Shown: piece by piece, positions 26,705 through 35,617 of the stretch
Layout: every line of letters begins with the position of its first letter
Numbering within the stretch: position 1 is the stretch's first letter
Assembly: GCF_024626475.1 (NCBI RefSeq)
Contig: NZ_JANKHH010000007.1
Coordinates: forward strand, 434,001-498,000
Source of the DNA: Parerythrobacter lacustris
GTDB lineage: Bacteria; Pseudomonadota; Alphaproteobacteria; Sphingomonadales; Sphingomonadaceae
DNA: 64,000 nucleotides
Direction: 5' to 3'
Made by a program: the position numbers and the translations under genes
Notes under the pieces: generated by a model
Database searches by the model: none
Told to the model about the DNA's origin: nothing
Seen by the model: the letters and a program-made list of their open reading frames with translations, nothing else

Positions 26705-27525
26705 TCTGCTCCCTTCCGCGGCCCGACGAGGCCGAAGCTCGCGCCCTGCGGATCGCTCGCGTTGAGCGAATATTCGCCGCCGGGAATCTCCATCGGCTCC
26801 TGGAACAGGGTCCCCCCGCCGTCCCGGATCGCATTAACCGCGGCGTCGATGTCGGGGACGCGGAAGTAGAAGGTCCACATCGGCATCGGCGGGCCTTCGG
26901 GCATCATCGGCATGACCGCGCCGAGTATGCCGACACCCATCGGCGTGCCTTCCGGTGCCCGTCCGCTGTGGCGCAGGAATTCGTATGTGCCGAGCGGGCC
27001 CATATCCATCTCGCCGCCTTTCACCCAGCCGAAATGCTTGGCGTAGAAGTGCCTCGCGGCCTCGGGGTCGCTGGTCATCAACTCGTTCCACGCGCAATGC
27101 CCCTGGCGCGGCCGGTCGTAGGAGAAGGCGTGGCTTTCCGGGTTCTCGACCCCCTCGGGCGGCTTGGGGGTCATCACGTAGAAGGGCGCGCCCTGCGGGT
27201 CGGTCACCATCGCCACGCGGCCCGCGCCCTCGATGTCGCGCGCGGGCATGGCGATGCGCCCGCCATCCGCCTCGATCAAGGCGGCCATCTTGTCCGTATC
27301 GTCGGCAGAGACATAGCCCAGCCAACCCGGCCGGGCCCCGCCCGAGGTCATCTCGTCGGTCAATTGCAGGACGCCGCCGATCTGGCTCTCGCTGGCCTCG
27401 ATATGACGGTAGTCGTCACCGCCGCCGAAGCGCCAATCCAGCAAGGGGCCGTAGAATGCCTCCGCTCCCGCGCGGTCGGTGGTCATCAGTTCGTACCAGA
27501 TGAAATCGCCATGGTGATTAGCCAT
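26701..27525 (-). CDS. Two-domain VOC (glyoxalase-like) protein
   Basis: The 274-residue product has two VOC modules: FIWYELMTTDRAGAEAFYGPLLDW in the first and HCAWNELMTSDPEAARHFYAKHFGW in the second, each closing with a beta strand such as VAMVTDPQGAPFYVM or SLNASDPQGASFGLV. VOC proteins bind a divalent metal and act on small electrophiles or bind drugs. ATG 27525 has AAGGAG about 8 nt upstream; the frame extends further but into the neighbouring GST gene. It overlaps that gene by 8 nt. Confidence 0.9.
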   Translation of the reverse strand: MANHHGDFIWYELMTTDRAGAEAFYGPLLDWRFGGGDDYRHIEASESQIGGVLQLTDEMTSGGARPGWLGYVSADDTDKMAALIEADGGRIAMPARDIEGAGRVAMVTDPQGAPFYVMTPKPPEGVENPESHAFSYDRPRQGHCAWNELMTSDPEAARHFYAKHFGWVKGGEMDMGPLGTYEFLRHSGRAPEGTPMGVGILGAVMPMMPEGPPMPMWTFYFRVPDIDAAVNAIRDGGGTLFQEPMEIPGGEYSLNASDPQGASFGLVGPRKGAE

Positions 27526-28171
27526 CGTTACTCTCCTTGCGTGCGGCATCCGCCGTCTCGAATTGCGCGATCTGTTCGGCATGGGCCTTTCGGAATGCGG
27601 GCCGCGCCAAAATGCGGTCGACATAGGCCTCGCTCGCGGGACGATCGCCCCGGCCGCGCAGCATGTCGAGCCTCAGAACATCCGCCATGACCAGGTCCGC
27701 CACCGTGAAGCGGCCTGCGACCAGCCACTCACGGGTGGCCAGCACGGCCTCCATCTGGGCGAGGCGTCGGTCCATCCAGTCGGAAATCGCCGGAATGTCC
27801 TGCTCGGACCATTGCAGCACGACCCACGGCATGGTGACCATCTCGATCGTGTTTAGCGCGGCCATCAGCCACTGGACGCATTCCGCCTCCCCCGCGGGAT
27901 CGCGCGGCAGGAGCGCTTCGCTCTTGCGCGCGAGGTGGAGCAGGCACGCGCCGCTTTCGAACAGGCGAATTTCGCCATCCTCCAGCATCGGAACCTGGCC
28001 GAACGGCTGGCGGTCGAGGTGGTTTGTCTCCCGGCCGTCGAAAGGAACGGTCGCGATCCGGTAGGGAATGCCGGCTTCCTCGCACGCCCAGCGCAGCCGC
28101 AAGTCGCGAACGAAGCCGCGCGGGCCTTCCGGCACCCAGTCGAGCGTCCAGATGGTAACCGGATCGGTCAC
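27518..28171 (-). CDS. Glutathione S-transferase family protein
   Basis: The 217-residue protein has a thioredoxin-like N-terminal domain (RLRWACEEAGIPYRIATVPF, FGQVPMLEDGEIRLFESGACLLHLA) and a helical C-terminal domain (WLVAGRFTVADLVMADVLRL). It is distinct from the GST at 24.9 kb and not a tandem copy. It lies 3 nt downstream of the DUF1428 gene in the operon. Confidence 0.9.
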   Translation of the reverse strand: MTDPVTIWTLDWVPEGPRGFVRDLRLRWACEEAGIPYRIATVPFDGRETNHLDRQPFGQVPMLEDGEIRLFESGACLLHLARKSEALLPRDPAGEAECVQWLMAALNTIEMVTMPWVVLQWSEQDIPAISDWMDRRLAQMEAVLATREWLVAGRFTVADLVMADVLRLDMLRGRGDRPASEAYVDRILARPAFRKAHAEQIAQFETADAARKESNDG

Positions 28172-28174
28172 GGC

Positions 28175-28540
28175 TCAGGCTTGCTGTTCGAAGATCGGTT
28201 CGAACCCGCCGAAGATCATCCGCTTGCCGTCGAACGGCATGTCGCTGCCGTCGCCGAAGTGTTCGGCCATCCTGGGGTCGGCCATCAACTTGTCGTGGCT
28301 CGCGTCGGCGGTTGCCTTGTCGGGCCAGGTCATCCAGCTGAAGACGATCTTCTCGCCGCCTTCCGCCTTCACCGCCATGCGGAAATCGGTGGTGGTGCCG
28401 TCCTTGACGTCGGCTTCCCAGCATTCGACCTGCGACAGCGCGCCATGGTCTTTCGCAATCGGCCAGAACTTCTCGGCCACTTCGCGATAGGCGTCCTTCT
28501 TGCCCTCGGGCACGGGGATCACGAAACCTTGTACATACAT
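28175..28540 (-). CDS. DUF1428 family protein
   Basis: The 121-residue protein matches DUF1428: MYVQGFVIPVPEGKKDAYREVAEKFWPIAKDHG, a central VFSWMTWPDKATAD and PFDGKRMIFGGFEPIFE at the end. It has a ferredoxin-like dimeric alpha/beta barrel fold like antibiotic-synthesis monooxygenases. The function is unknown. It is the second gene of the HxlR-linked operon. Confidence 0.9.
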   Translation of the reverse strand: MYVQGFVIPVPEGKKDAYREVAEKFWPIAKDHGALSQVECWEADVKDGTTTDFRMAVKAEGGEKIVFSWMTWPDKATADASHDKLMADPRMAEHFGDGSDMPFDGKRMIFGGFEPIFEQQA

Positions 28541-28567
28541 CGTCTCTCTCCTTCGAATGTCGCGGAT

Positions 28568-28999
28568 TTACGCCGTGCCTTCGGCGGGCGGGCCGTCAGC
28601 GGCGGCCTGCGGGTCCATCCACATTGTCTCCCAGATATGGCCGTCCGGGTCCTCGAAGCTGCGGCCGTACATGAACCCCATATCCTGCACCGGGGTCGGG
28701 TCCGGCTTTCCGCCTGCGTCGACCGCCTGGTTCACGATGCTCTCCACCTCCTCCTTCGAATCCCGGCTGATGCACAGCAGCACCTGCGCGGCGCGGTGGG
28801 CATCGGGTATCTCCTTCGAGGTGAAGGTCTTCCAGAAATCATGCGTCAGCAGCATGACATGGATCGCCTCCGACCAGACCATGCAGGACGCCATATCGTT
28901 GCTGAACTGCGGGTTCTGCTCGAACCCCACCGCTTGGTAGAACGCGATCGATCGTGCGAGGTCGGTGACGGGCAGGTTGATGAAAATCATCTTGGTCAT
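28568..28999 (-). CDS. VOC family protein (glyoxalase/bleomycin-resistance-like)
   Basis: The 143-residue single-module VOC protein shows MTKMIFINLPVTDLARSIAFYQAVGFEQN at the start, an internal VMLLTHDFWKTFTSKEIPDAH and YGRSFEDPDGHIWETMWMDP at the end, with the terminal Glu as a likely metal ligand. It is the first gene of the eight-gene operon running leftward to 24.4 kb; its promoter must lie in the 73-nt gap to the HxlR gene. Confidence 0.9.
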   Translation of the reverse strand: MTKMIFINLPVTDLARSIAFYQAVGFEQNPQFSNDMASCMVWSEAIHVMLLTHDFWKTFTSKEIPDAHRAAQVLLCISRDSKEEVESIVNQAVDAGGKPDPTPVQDMGFMYGRSFEDPDGHIWETMWMDPQAAADGPPAEGTA

Positions 29000-29055
29000 G
29001 GCGGTTTCCTCTCCTCAGGTCCCGCGAATCGGCACTTGCCTTTGATGGACCTTTG

Positions 29056-29086
29056 AGTTACCAAAAACAACTATGAAGTTACCAAA
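29056..29086. promoter_or_regulatory. Candidate HxlR operator: 10-bp direct repeat at 21-bp period
   Basis: AGTTACCAAA occurs at 29056-29065 and again at 29077-29086, 21 bp apart, so both copies face the same side of the helix. The second copy overlaps the start of the HxlR gene, and the pair sits between that gene and the divergent operon, a suitable position for autoregulation and operon control. Confidence 0.55.
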
Positions 29087-29756
29087 TGAAACTTCTATCC
29101 ATGGCAAGTGGTATGACGACGCCTGCGGCACCGCCTACGGGATGGAGCTGGTGGGCGAGCGCTGGGCGCTGCTTGTCCTGCGTGAACTAATGCTCGGACC
29201 GCGGCGATTTTCCGACCTTCGCGCCAGCCTGCCCGGAATATCGGCCAAGGTGCTGACCGAGCGGCTCGCCGGGCTGGAGCAAGCGGGCGCGCTGGTCCGC
29301 CGCCAGCTGCCGCCGCCCGGCAAGGCGCAGGTCTATGAACTCACCGCATGGGGATATGCTGCCGAGCCGATCCTGCAGGAAATCGGGCGCTGGGCGGCGA
29401 TGTCCTCCGGCCACGATCCGCTGCTCCCGCTGTCGCCGGTCTCGCTGATGCTGTCGATGCGCACCATGGCCGATTACACGCGCACCGGCACGATTGAGGG
29501 AAAGGTCGGTTTCGCGATTGGCGATGAAGAGTTTCTGGCTAGGCCGTGCGCGGGTGAGCTGCCGATCCGGCGTGGCGGCATCGAGCAGGCAGACGCGCTT
29601 TTCCGCGCCCCGCTCGCGTCGATCATTGCCGGGGGCATCTATGCCGGGGTGCCGTGGGAGGAGCTCGAAGCCGGGGCAGGCCTCAGCATCGAAGGCGACC
29701 GCGATCTTGCCATGCGCTTCGTCGCGCTGTTCTCACTCCCGCCGAAGCTCGCCTAG
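29073..29756 (+). CDS. HxlR family transcriptional regulator
   Basis: The 227-residue protein has an N-terminal HxlR winged helix: CGTAYGMELVGERWALLVLRELMLGPRRFSDLRASLPGIS, then AKVLTERLAGLEQAGALVRR and VYELTAWG. A C-terminal extension of about 110 residues may be a ligand-sensing domain. Cysteine 18, just before the HTH, could sense electrophiles as in HypR- or QorR-type members. No Shine-Dalgarno precedes ATG 29073, so the message could be leaderless. It is divergent from the VOC/GST operon and is its likely regulator. Confidence 0.88.
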   Translation: MKLPNETSIHGKWYDDACGTAYGMELVGERWALLVLRELMLGPRRFSDLRASLPGISAKVLTERLAGLEQAGALVRRQLPPPGKAQVYELTAWGYAAEPILQEIGRWAAMSSGHDPLLPLSPVSLMLSMRTMADYTRTGTIEGKVGFAIGDEEFLARPCAGELPIRRGGIEQADALFRAPLASIIAGGIYAGVPWEELEAGAGLSIEGDRDLAMRFVALFSLPPKLA

Positions 29757-29918
29757 TTTTGCTGGCCCCGCGGCCATGGCCAAAATAGGGTGCCATGTTT
29801 GCGCAGCATTCGTGCTAAAGAGGTTTTCTCTCCGAGTTCGCCGGAGGTGGTAAGCACGATAGCGAGCGCCGGGTAAGGCTTTCGTCCCGCGAGTCTCCTG
29901 CATCCGAAGGCCTCGGCC

Positions 29919-30947
29919 ATGGAACCCATCAAAGCTATGAAGCCTGAATCCACAGGTAGTCTGGGCATGGCCTTGGTCATGTCATCCAGTACTCCGCTCA
30001 TCCTGCTCAACGAGGAGCTCGTGGTGAAGGCTGCCAGCGGTTCGTTCTGCCGCAACTTCTCGATCGATTGCGACGGCGTGGTAGGCAAGGAGCTGTTCGA
30101 GCTGGGTGAAGGGGAATGGGACATCCCGCAACTGAAATCACTGCTGAAAGCGACCGCAGCCGGACAGGCCGAAATCGAGGCCTATGAAGTCGATCTCGTT
30201 CGCCCTGATCAACCGACACGCAACCTGGTGATCCATGCCCATGTGCTCGAACGGCATGAAAGTGAGGCACTTCGGCTTGCTGTAGCGATTACCGACGTCA
30301 CCGAAGCGCTGAAATCCAGGCGGGAAAACGACGCTTTGGTGCAGGAAAAGCAGGTCCTGCTCCAGGAACTGAATCATCGTGTGGCAAACAGCCTTCAGAT
30401 CATCGCGAGTGTCCTCATGCAGCGTGTGCGGATTGCCCAGTCCGAAGAGACGCGCACGCACTTGCGCGATGCCCACCACCGGGTGATGTCCGTTGCCACT
30501 CTCCAGCGCCAACTGGCTTCGAGCGCCACGGGCGAGGTCGCTTTGCGGCCCTATTTCACCGATTTGTGTGCCAGCATCGGTGCTTCGATGATTCCCGATC
30601 CCGCACTGCTGTTCCTTGTGGTCGACTCGGACGACAGCGTCACCTCCGCCGACAGATCAGTGAGCATGGGCCTCATTGTCACAGAGCTGGTGATCAACTC
30701 GCTCAAACACGCTTATCCGGATGAAGCCAAGGGCACGATCCGCATCGGGTATCACGCCACGGATGACGGTTGGATACTGAGCGTGGCAGACGACGGTGTT
30801 GGCATTGAAGGGGCCCATGAAAGCGGGAAGCCGGGCCTCGGCACAGGCATCGTCAACGCACTAGCGAAGCAGCTCAAGGCAACCGTCGCAGTGACGGATG
30901 CCCATCCCGGCTGTATCGTCTCGATCACTCATCGAAACAAGATGTAA
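29919..30947 (+). CDS. PAS-type sensor histidine kinase, HisKA_2 family
   Basis: The 342-residue soluble protein has an N-terminal PAS-like region (LILLNEELVVKAASGSFCRNFSID, VGKELFELG), a linker helix, then the HisKA_2 dimerisation box QELNHRVANSLQIIASVLMQ with the phosphoacceptor His near residue 152. The ATPase domain has ELVINSLKHAY (N box) and VADDGVGIEG (D box). There are no membrane segments, so it senses a cytoplasmic signal. ATG 29919 has GAAGG 8 nt upstream. The upstream gap (29757-29918) has no gene. It forms a pair with the response regulator 100 nt downstream. Confidence 0.88.
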   Translation: MEPIKAMKPESTGSLGMALVMSSSTPLILLNEELVVKAASGSFCRNFSIDCDGVVGKELFELGEGEWDIPQLKSLLKATAAGQAEIEAYEVDLVRPDQPTRNLVIHAHVLERHESEALRLAVAITDVTEALKSRRENDALVQEKQVLLQELNHRVANSLQIIASVLMQRVRIAQSEETRTHLRDAHHRVMSVATLQRQLASSATGEVALRPYFTDLCASIGASMIPDPALLFLVVDSDDSVTSADRSVSMGLIVTELVINSLKHAYPDEAKGTIRIGYHATDDGWILSVADDGVGIEGAHESGKPGLGTGIVNALAKQLKATVAVTDAHPGCIVSITHRNKM

Positions 30948-31048
30948 ACAACCGCAAAAGCCGACAAGTTCGGGGCGCGATCCGGTGCAACAGCGAGCCC
31001 GTAGTCTAGCTTATCTGCCCAGGCGCCCGAGCCTTCAAAGGGAGTTTA

Positions 31049-31417
31049 ATGCAGGCCCTCATCATCGAAGACGAGTATCTGATCGCGCTCGCGATCGAAG
31101 ATGCGCTGATCGAGCTCGGATACACGACATTCGCTTTTGCTGACACGGTGGCAGGTGCCATCGAAGCGGCAGGCAATCGATGCCCCGACCTCATCGTCGC
31201 GGATCACCGGATCAGCGATGGAACCGGAACCGATGCCGTCAAGGCGATTTGCTCTGGCAAGCCTATCCCGGTCGTGTTCATGACAGGGAGTGGCGAGGAA
31301 GTTCTGGAAGAGCTTCCGGGCGCGGTGATTGTCCTGAAGCCATTTTCGCTGCCATTGCTCGAAGCAGCCATCAAGCGGGCCATCGAGCATCCTGTGCAGC
31401 ACACCGCGGTCCGCTGA
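31049..31417 (+). CDS. Single-domain response regulator
   Basis: The 122-residue receiver domain stands alone, with no output domain. The acidic pocket is IIEDEY, phosphoacceptor Asp51 in LIVADHRIS, Thr in FMTGSG near 77 and Lys in VLKPFS near 96. AGGGAG precedes the ATG. With the HisKA_2 kinase upstream it recalls single-domain partners such as LovR in the alphaproteobacterial general stress response, though no phyR, nepR or ecf gene lies here to support that directly. Confidence 0.9.
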   Translation: MQALIIEDEYLIALAIEDALIELGYTTFAFADTVAGAIEAAGNRCPDLIVADHRISDGTGTDAVKAICSGKPIPVVFMTGSGEEVLEELPGAVIVLKPFSLPLLEAAIKRAIEHPVQHTAVR

Positions 31418-31447
31418 AGCCGGGCTGAAACCCTACTACCCCCGGAG

Positions 31448-32290
31448 TTACTGCCGGAACGCCCAGCGTAGCGTCTTGCCCATGCCCCAGCTTGCGGCCC
31501 GCGCTGGCAGAACACCGAGGCCGGGTCGCTCCAGCCCCAGCATCTGCCGCGCGTAGGGCGGCAGGATATCCACGGCCGCCGTCCCGAGCGTCGCCTGCAC
31601 GCCGCGCGGTGCGCCCTTCGTTCGTTGGCTGAGCACCAGCCGCGCCACCTCTTTCGCCTCGGGCGAATAGCGCAGATCGCTCCGCATTTCGCGGAGCAGC
31701 TTTTCCGCCTCGTTCTTCGTCTCCGGTACCGGATCGGCCCCGAGCTTGCGGGCGATCAAGGCGAACTGGCGGAAATATTCGTCCTGCTCGGCAAATGGCA
31801 TGGCGGGCCGGACGTAGCGCAGATAGGCCTCGAGGAAGCTGGTCGCCTCCGCCACGTGCACCCACGCCAGCGTGCGCGGATCGTTTGCCGCATAGGGCGA
31901 TCCGTCGGGCAGCGTGCCGGTCACCCGCGCATGGATGCGGTTGACCCGCGCGATCGCTGCCTCCGCCTCGTCGCGATTGGCGAAGGTCGTCTGCGCGATG
32001 AACCTTGCGGTCCGGCGCAGCCGGCCGTGCATGTCGTTGCGAAAATCCGAATGGTCGAGCACACCCTGCAAGGCATGCGGATGGAGCATCTGGATCAGCA
32101 GGCTACGAATGCCGCCGATCATCATGCCCACGACATCGGCATGAACCATGCGGATCGGCGAATCGCGCTCGAACAGCGCCTCGTCGCTGATCGCAACCGG
32201 CTGCTGCCCGCCCTCGACATCGTTGAACACCGCGCGCACGCTGTCGACCAGCTTCATGCGGATGCGTTCCGACGGGCGCAGCGATTCCAT
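31448..32290 (-). CDS. DUF2236 (oxygenase MpaB-like) family protein
   Basis: The 280-residue protein fits the DUF2236 / MpaB-LaeB family, some members of which are haem-binding oxygenases or latex-clearing proteins. Visible landmarks are LLIQMLHPHALQGVLDHSDF, RLRRTARFIAQTTFANRDEAEAAIARVNRIHARVTG, and DPRTLAWVHVAEATSFLEAYLRY, with His residues that could bind haem. No Shine-Dalgarno precedes ATG 32290 (MESLRPSERIRM); a second ATG lies 11 codons inside. Confidence 0.85.
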   Translation of the reverse strand: MESLRPSERIRMKLVDSVRAVFNDVEGGQQPVAISDEALFERDSPIRMVHADVVGMMIGGIRSLLIQMLHPHALQGVLDHSDFRNDMHGRLRRTARFIAQTTFANRDEAEAAIARVNRIHARVTGTLPDGSPYAANDPRTLAWVHVAEATSFLEAYLRYVRPAMPFAEQDEYFRQFALIARKLGADPVPETKNEAEKLLREMRSDLRYSPEAKEVARLVLSQRTKGAPRGVQATLGTAAVDILPPYARQMLGLERPGLGVLPARAASWGMGKTLRWAFRQ

Positions 32291-32380
32291 GAGTGGCAAT
32301 ATAGGGTTGCGGCGGGCGAATGGAATGTTGCGCTGCACATGCTTGCAGCGCCCCGCGCGCGCGTCTAGGCAACGGCCAAG

Positions 32381-33376
32381 ATGAACGACATGACCGACAA
32401 GACCTTCGAGGCATCCGACAAAACCGTGCTCGCCGCCCCCGACACCGAGGTGGATGTGCGCGCAACCTTCGGCATCGATATCGACTGGAAAGTCCCCGCC
32501 TTCTCCAAGGCCGACGCCCGCGTGCCCGATCTCGACGAAAGCTATGTGTTCGATCCCGACACCACGCTCGCGATCCTTGCCGGCTTCGCGCACGACCGGC
32601 GGGTGATGATCCAGGGCTATCACGGCACCGGCAAGTCGACCCATATCGAACAGGTCGCGGCGCGCCTCAACTGGCCTTGCATCCGGATCAACCTCGACGC
32701 GCATATCAGCCGCATCGACCTGATCGGGCGCGATGCGATCGTGCTGCGCGACGGGCTGCAGGTGACCGAGTTCCGCGAAGGGCTGCTCCCTTGGGCGCTC
32801 CAGCATCCGGTGGCGCTGGTGTTCGACGAATACGATGCGGGCCGCCCGGACGTGATGTTCGTCATCCAGCGCGTGCTCGAACAGCAGGGCAAGCTCACCT
32901 TGCTGGACCAGAACCGCGTCATCCGCCCCGATCCGGGCTTCCGCCTGTTCGCTACTGCCAACACGGTCGGGCTGGGCGACACCAGCGGGCTTTATCACGG
33001 CACGCAGGCGATCAACCAGGGCCAGATGGACCGCTGGAACATCGTCGTCGGGCTCAACTACCTGCCCGCCGAAACCGAAGAACAGATCGTCAAGGCGAAA
33101 AACCCGGAGACCGACGCCAAGACGGTGGCCGACATGGTCAAGGTCGCGGACATGACCCGGCAGGGCTTCATCAACGGCGACATCTCGACCGTCATGAGCC
33201 CGCGTACGGTAATCACCTGGGCGCAGAATGCAGCCATCTTCAAGAACATCGGCTTCGCCTTCCGTCTGAGTTTCCTCAACAAGTGCGACGAGGCGGAGCG
33301 GATGCTGGTGGCCGAATACTTCCAGCGCGTGTTCGGGGAAGACCTGCCCGAAAGCGTGGTCAAGCCGGGTCGATAG
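32381..33376 (+). CDS. cobS: AAA ATPase, CobS family (cobaltochelatase subunit)
   Basis: The 331-residue protein resembles CobS, the AAA+ ATPase of the aerobic cobaltochelatase CobNST. Walker A is GYHGTGKST near 79-87, Walker B is [11 protein letters not shown], and the arginine-finger neighbourhood and [16 protein letters not shown] complete the family look. Partner CobT is not adjacent and no other cobalamin gene is in the window, so its role in this organism is inferred from family only. It is flanked by unrelated genes. Confidence 0.88.
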   Translation: MNDMTDKTFEASDKTVLAAPDTEVDVRATFGIDIDWKVPAFSKADARVPDLDESYVFDPDTTLAILAGFAHDRRVMIQGYHGTGKSTHIEQVAARLNWPCIRINLDAHISRIDLIGRDAIVLRDGLQVTEFREGLLPWALQHPVALVFDEYDAGRPDVMFVIQRVLEQQGKLTLLDQNRVIRPDPGFRLFATANTVGLGDTSGLYHGTQAINQGQMDRWNIVVGLNYLPAETEEQIVKAKNPETDAKTVADMVKVADMTRQGFINGDISTVMSPRTVITWAQNAAIFKNIGFAFRLSFLNKCDEAERMLVAEYFQRVFGEDLPESVVKPGR

Positions 33377-33454
33377 CGCTCACCCCGGGTTCATCACAAA
33401 TGGGACAGGAATTTTCCCTCGCAATTGGTGTGTTGGCGGGGTAACACAGCCTGA

Positions 33455-35617
33455 ATGGCTTCTATTTTCCAGCTGTTCCGCAAGGGGGATAAGGCAAACC
33501 GCGCGCCGCCGGCGCATCGCGGGTTTTATGCGCTGTACGAATCGCAACAGCGCGAACCCGACGAGGATGAGGACGGCCTGCCGCTGTACCGTTCGGGTTC
33601 GCGCGCGCCGGATTACGACGAGTGGGATCGCCGCCTCGAGCAGCTCGAACAGCAGGTCGACCAGACCCGGCCCAAACTGCGCTGGTGGAAGCCAGCATAC
33701 TGGAAGGGCCGGCGCAAGCGCTGGTGGGCGGGGAGGATCGTCGCCGGTTCCTTCCTCGCTTTCATCCTCCTCGTCGCCTGGCTCGCGATCACCGCGCCGC
33801 TGTCGAAATCGCTCCAGCCCATCGCCCCGCCGCAGCTGACGCTGGTCGCGGCGGACGGCACGCCGATTGCGCGCAACGGCGCGATCGTGGCCGATCCGGT
33901 CAAGGTATCCGATTTGCCGCCGCATGTGGTCGACGCATTCCTGTCGATCGAGGACCGGCGGTTCTATTCGCACTGGGGGGTCGATCCGCGCGGGATCGGA
34001 CGGGCGGTGTTCACCGGGGTCGGCGGCGGCAGCACGATCACCCAGCAGCTCGCCAAATTCACCTTCCTGACCCCCGAGCAGACACTGACCCGCAAGGCGC
34101 GAGAAATGCTGATCGCCTTCTGGCTCGAGAGCTGGCTGACCAAGGATCAGATCCTCGAACGCTATCTCTCCAACGCCTATTTCGGCGACAACGTCTACGG
34201 CCTGCGTGCCGCCTCGATGCATTACTTCTACCGCAAGCCGGAGAAGCTGAAGCCCGAGCAGGCGGCGATGCTGGCAGGGCTGGTGCAGGCCCCGTCGCGG
34301 TTCAATCCGCGCAAGAACTACGATGCGGCGGAAAAACGCATGCACATGGTGCTCGATGCGATGGTGGCGAACGGGAAGCTGACCGAAGCCGAAGCGGCTG
34401 CTCTGCCATCGCCCCGGATCGACAACCGGACGAAGAACGACCTGCCCACCGGCACCTATTTTGCCGATTGGGCCCTGCCCGAGGCGCGCAAGCTGACCCA
34501 GAGCGGTTATGCCAGCCAGACGCTGACCACGACGCTCGATTCGCGGCTGCAGAATATCGCCCGCCGCGTGGTCACGCGCGCGCCGCTGGGCGAGGCGCAA
34601 GTGGCCCTTGTGGCGATGCGGCCCAATGGCGAGGTCGTCGCGATGATCGGCGGCAAGGATTATTCCGCCTCGCCCTTCAACCGCGTCACCCAGGCGAAGC
34701 GCCAGCCCGGATCGACCTTCAAGCTGTTCGTCTATCTCGCCGCGCTCGAAGCGGGGATGGAGCCGGATGACCTGATCGACAACACCGCGATCGAACAGGG
34801 CAGCTATCGCCCGAAGAACGCGAGCGAGAACTACAGCGAGAGCCTGACGCTGGAGCAGGCCTTCGCGCGGTCGAGCAATGTTGCGGCGGTTCGCTTGTTC
34901 GACCGGGTCGGCAGCGATGCGGTGATCCGGCAGGCGCGCGCACTCGGCATAAAGTCGCCGCTGGCTGAGGGCGATCCCAGCCTCGCGCTCGGCACCTCGA
35001 CCACCACTTTGCTCGAAATGACCGCTGCCTATGCCGGGATTGCCGGCAACAGCTTCCCGGTCGAACCGCGCGCTTTCCCGGCGGAGGAAGAGGGCTGGCT
35101 CGACTGGCTGTGGAGCGGGACCGACAGCTATGGCTCCTCGACCCACACATCGATCGAGCAGTTGCTGCGCGCGGCGATCAATGCGGGGACCGGCCGCGCG
35201 GCGATGCTGCGCGGGCCGAACTTCGGCAAGACCGGCACCAGCCAGGAAAACCGCGACGCGCTGTTCATCGGCTATGCGGGGGACCTCGTGGTCGGCGTAT
35301 GGATCGGCAAGGACGACAATACGCCGCTGAAAGGTGTGAGCGGCGGAGGATTGCCTGCCCGCATCTGGCGCGACTTCATGCAGCAGGCGCTGGGCGAAGT
35401 GCGCGAGCCCAGCAGGCGCGAAACGCCGCAGCCGAACCCGAGCGGCCCGATCCAGCCGATGGACGATATACCCTTGGGCGAGGGCGGCCCGACCATGAGC
35501 ATTGGCGAGAACGGGGTCACCGTCTCTACCGAGGTACAAGGGGTTCCGCTCGACCTGCGGCTCGACGACGGTGGTTTCTCGGTACAGCCGCGCGAGCCCG
35601 AGCCGGCGGAAAACTAG
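33455..35617 (+). CDS. Class A penicillin-binding protein (PBP1A/1C-type)
   Basis: The 720-residue bifunctional murein synthase has one membrane anchor near residues 93-112, a GT51 glycosyltransferase domain (catalytic Glu in SIEDRRFYSHWGVDPRGI near 165; GGSTITQQLAKF) and a transpeptidase domain: SxxK as GSTFK near 418, SSN near 475 and KTGTS near 590. Residues after about 650 form a Pro/Gly-rich tail. It polymerises and cross-links peptidoglycan in the periplasm. Its stop overlaps the stop of the convergent thioesterase gene (CTAG). Confidence 0.95.
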   Translation: MASIFQLFRKGDKANRAPPAHRGFYALYESQQREPDEDEDGLPLYRSGSRAPDYDEWDRRLEQLEQQVDQTRPKLRWWKPAYWKGRRKRWWAGRIVAGSFLAFILLVAWLAITAPLSKSLQPIAPPQLTLVAADGTPIARNGAIVADPVKVSDLPPHVVDAFLSIEDRRFYSHWGVDPRGIGRAVFTGVGGGSTITQQLAKFTFLTPEQTLTRKAREMLIAFWLESWLTKDQILERYLSNAYFGDNVYGLRAASMHYFYRKPEKLKPEQAAMLAGLVQAPSRFNPRKNYDAAEKRMHMVLDAMVANGKLTEAEAAALPSPRIDNRTKNDLPTGTYFADWALPEARKLTQSGYASQTLTTTLDSRLQNIARRVVTRAPLGEAQVALVAMRPNGEVVAMIGGKDYSASPFNRVTQAKRQPGSTFKLFVYLAALEAGMEPDDLIDNTAIEQGSYRPKNASENYSESLTLEQAFARSSNVAAVRLFDRVGSDAVIRQARALGIKSPLAEGDPSLALGTSTTTLLEMTAAYAGIAGNSFPVEPRAFPAEEEGWLDWLWSGTDSYGSSTHTSIEQLLRAAINAGTGRAAMLRGPNFGKTGTSQENRDALFIGYAGDLVVGVWIGKDDNTPLKGVSGGGLPARIWRDFMQQALGEVREPSRRETPQPNPSGPIQPMDDIPLGEGGPTMSIGENGVTVSTEVQGVPLDLRLDDGGFSVQPREPEPAEN

